Origin: Sipunculus nudus
Taxonomy: Eukaryota > Annelida > Sipuncula > Golfingiida > Sipunculidae
DNA: 64,000 nt
Assembly (NCBI GenBank): GCA_026874595.1
Contig: CM049322.1
Span: forward strand, 41,900,340 to 41,964,339
Reading direction: 5' to 3'
Below, one piece after another: positions 63,361 to 64,000 of the stretch (positions are counted from its first letter, which is position 1; each line of letters starts with the position of its first letter). The position numbers were made by a program, and so were the translations under genes. The notes beneath the pieces are model-generated. The model had not been told where the DNA came from, made no database searches, and worked only from the letters and a program-made list of their open reading frames with translations.

Positions 63361-64000
63361 AGTTCTTGCAACGTTTTTTAAAAAGCGGATTTTTTGTTCA
63401 TTTGAAAAACAGTGTTTGTATTGACTCGTCAGAAGATGGTGGACTCATCCCAAACATCGTGTTGCTAAAGTGAGTAATTATTTATTTATTTATTTATTAT
63501 ATTTAATTGTTTCTGTTGTATTATAAATCATTTTATTTACATTTTTTCTATGTTTTGCCAGTTTGCAGAAGAAGCCGCGAGAGGTGGTTGTAGGTGAATG
63601 CAATGGATGTCCTAACGGCGACAGTTGTAAATGCAGCCAGAAAATAAGAGTATTTCCACTCGAAGAAAGAGGATTACAGTGTGACGATAAAAAAGTTGGG
63701 GGAAAAAGACATGAAGAATAGATCAGAAATCGAACTCTCGTGAAAGGTGACCAGCAACAAAACAGAAATGAATCGTGAAACCGTGCGGGAAACATTTGCT
63801 ATAGCCGTTAAAACAGTTCTTGATTCAAAAACACAATACCTGGCGTTATCTTGTTTAGTTCAATATATATACACCTGTATATATATACCTGTATACATAT
63901 GATTTCATATGTTTCTGATAAAATTCTGATATAAAATATATTTAAAACATTATTACACTTTAATATTATGCATATTGTAGAGACCTTACGTTTACGTGGT

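Larger units (their letters stand above)
62880..63720 (+). repeat. Exon/intron-like unit, copy B, with a Cys-rich terminal block
   Basis: Counterparts of copy A: GGTTTACACAG/GTAAGA near 62888-62903, a block at about 62984-63050 whose donor has become GG, and the block encoding CIDSSEDGGLIPNIVLLK (about 63417-63471). After a spacer also shared with copy A, a block at about 63563-63720 reads LQKKPREVVVGECNGCPNGD followed by SCKCSQKIRVFPLEERG and ends at TAG. I do not recognise this Cys-rich peptide. The mutated donor argues that copy B is not expressed as a simple gene. Confidence 0.5.

Overview
The window is nuclear DNA from an animal. Genes are split by GT-AG introns, the DNA is AT-rich, and there are many (TA)n microsatellites, tRNA-headed SINEs, TIR-bearing MITEs and a decayed LINE. 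No bacterial operons, rRNA or intact tRNA genes were seen. Gene content (GCNT-type glycosyltransferase, chymotrypsin-fold protease homologue, SLC5 transporter, small secreted cysteine protein) and repeat style suggest a lophotrochozoan invertebrate, most likely a mollusc. That taxonomic call is inference.

Layout. 1-14 kb: no gene recognised; microsatellites, one SINE and MITE relics. 14.05-17.11 kb (+): a three-exon core-2-type N-acetylglucosaminyltransferase whose exons join exactly in frame but carry one in-frame TAG at codon 228. 17-26.9 kb: a GC-rich probable DNA-transposon region, a near-perfect 64-bp inverted repeat with a pol III B-box, a fragment with a family-B DNA polymerase motif, and a 31-bp minisatellite of about 36 copies. 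26.9-31.5 kb (-): a seven-exon secreted chymotrypsin-fold protein of 289 residues that has lost the catalytic His and Ser (a serine protease homologue). 31.6-39.2 kb: repeats only. 39.23-41.26 kb (+): a three-exon, 146-residue secreted four-cysteine protein of unknown function. 42.0-46.3 kb: a fossil L1/Tx1-like LINE, missing its reverse-transcriptase core and split by about 1.6 kb of foreign DNA. 46.8-60.06 kb (-): a sodium-coupled solute transporter (SLC5, monocarboxylate/multivitamin type) of at least 13 recognisable coding exons, with one intron that appears to be GC-AG and one expected coding block that I could not find. 62.4-63.8 kb (+): tandem exon-like units, then a second, opposite-strand copy of the exon/intron unit seen at 22.4-23.2 kb.

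The four genes lie in separate transcription units and show no sign of a shared pathway. Exon models were built by hand: family-like peptides were matched, splice sites chosen, and intron phases required to close. The three complete models close exactly. The transporter closes from exon 1 to exon 11; its 3' end is provisional.
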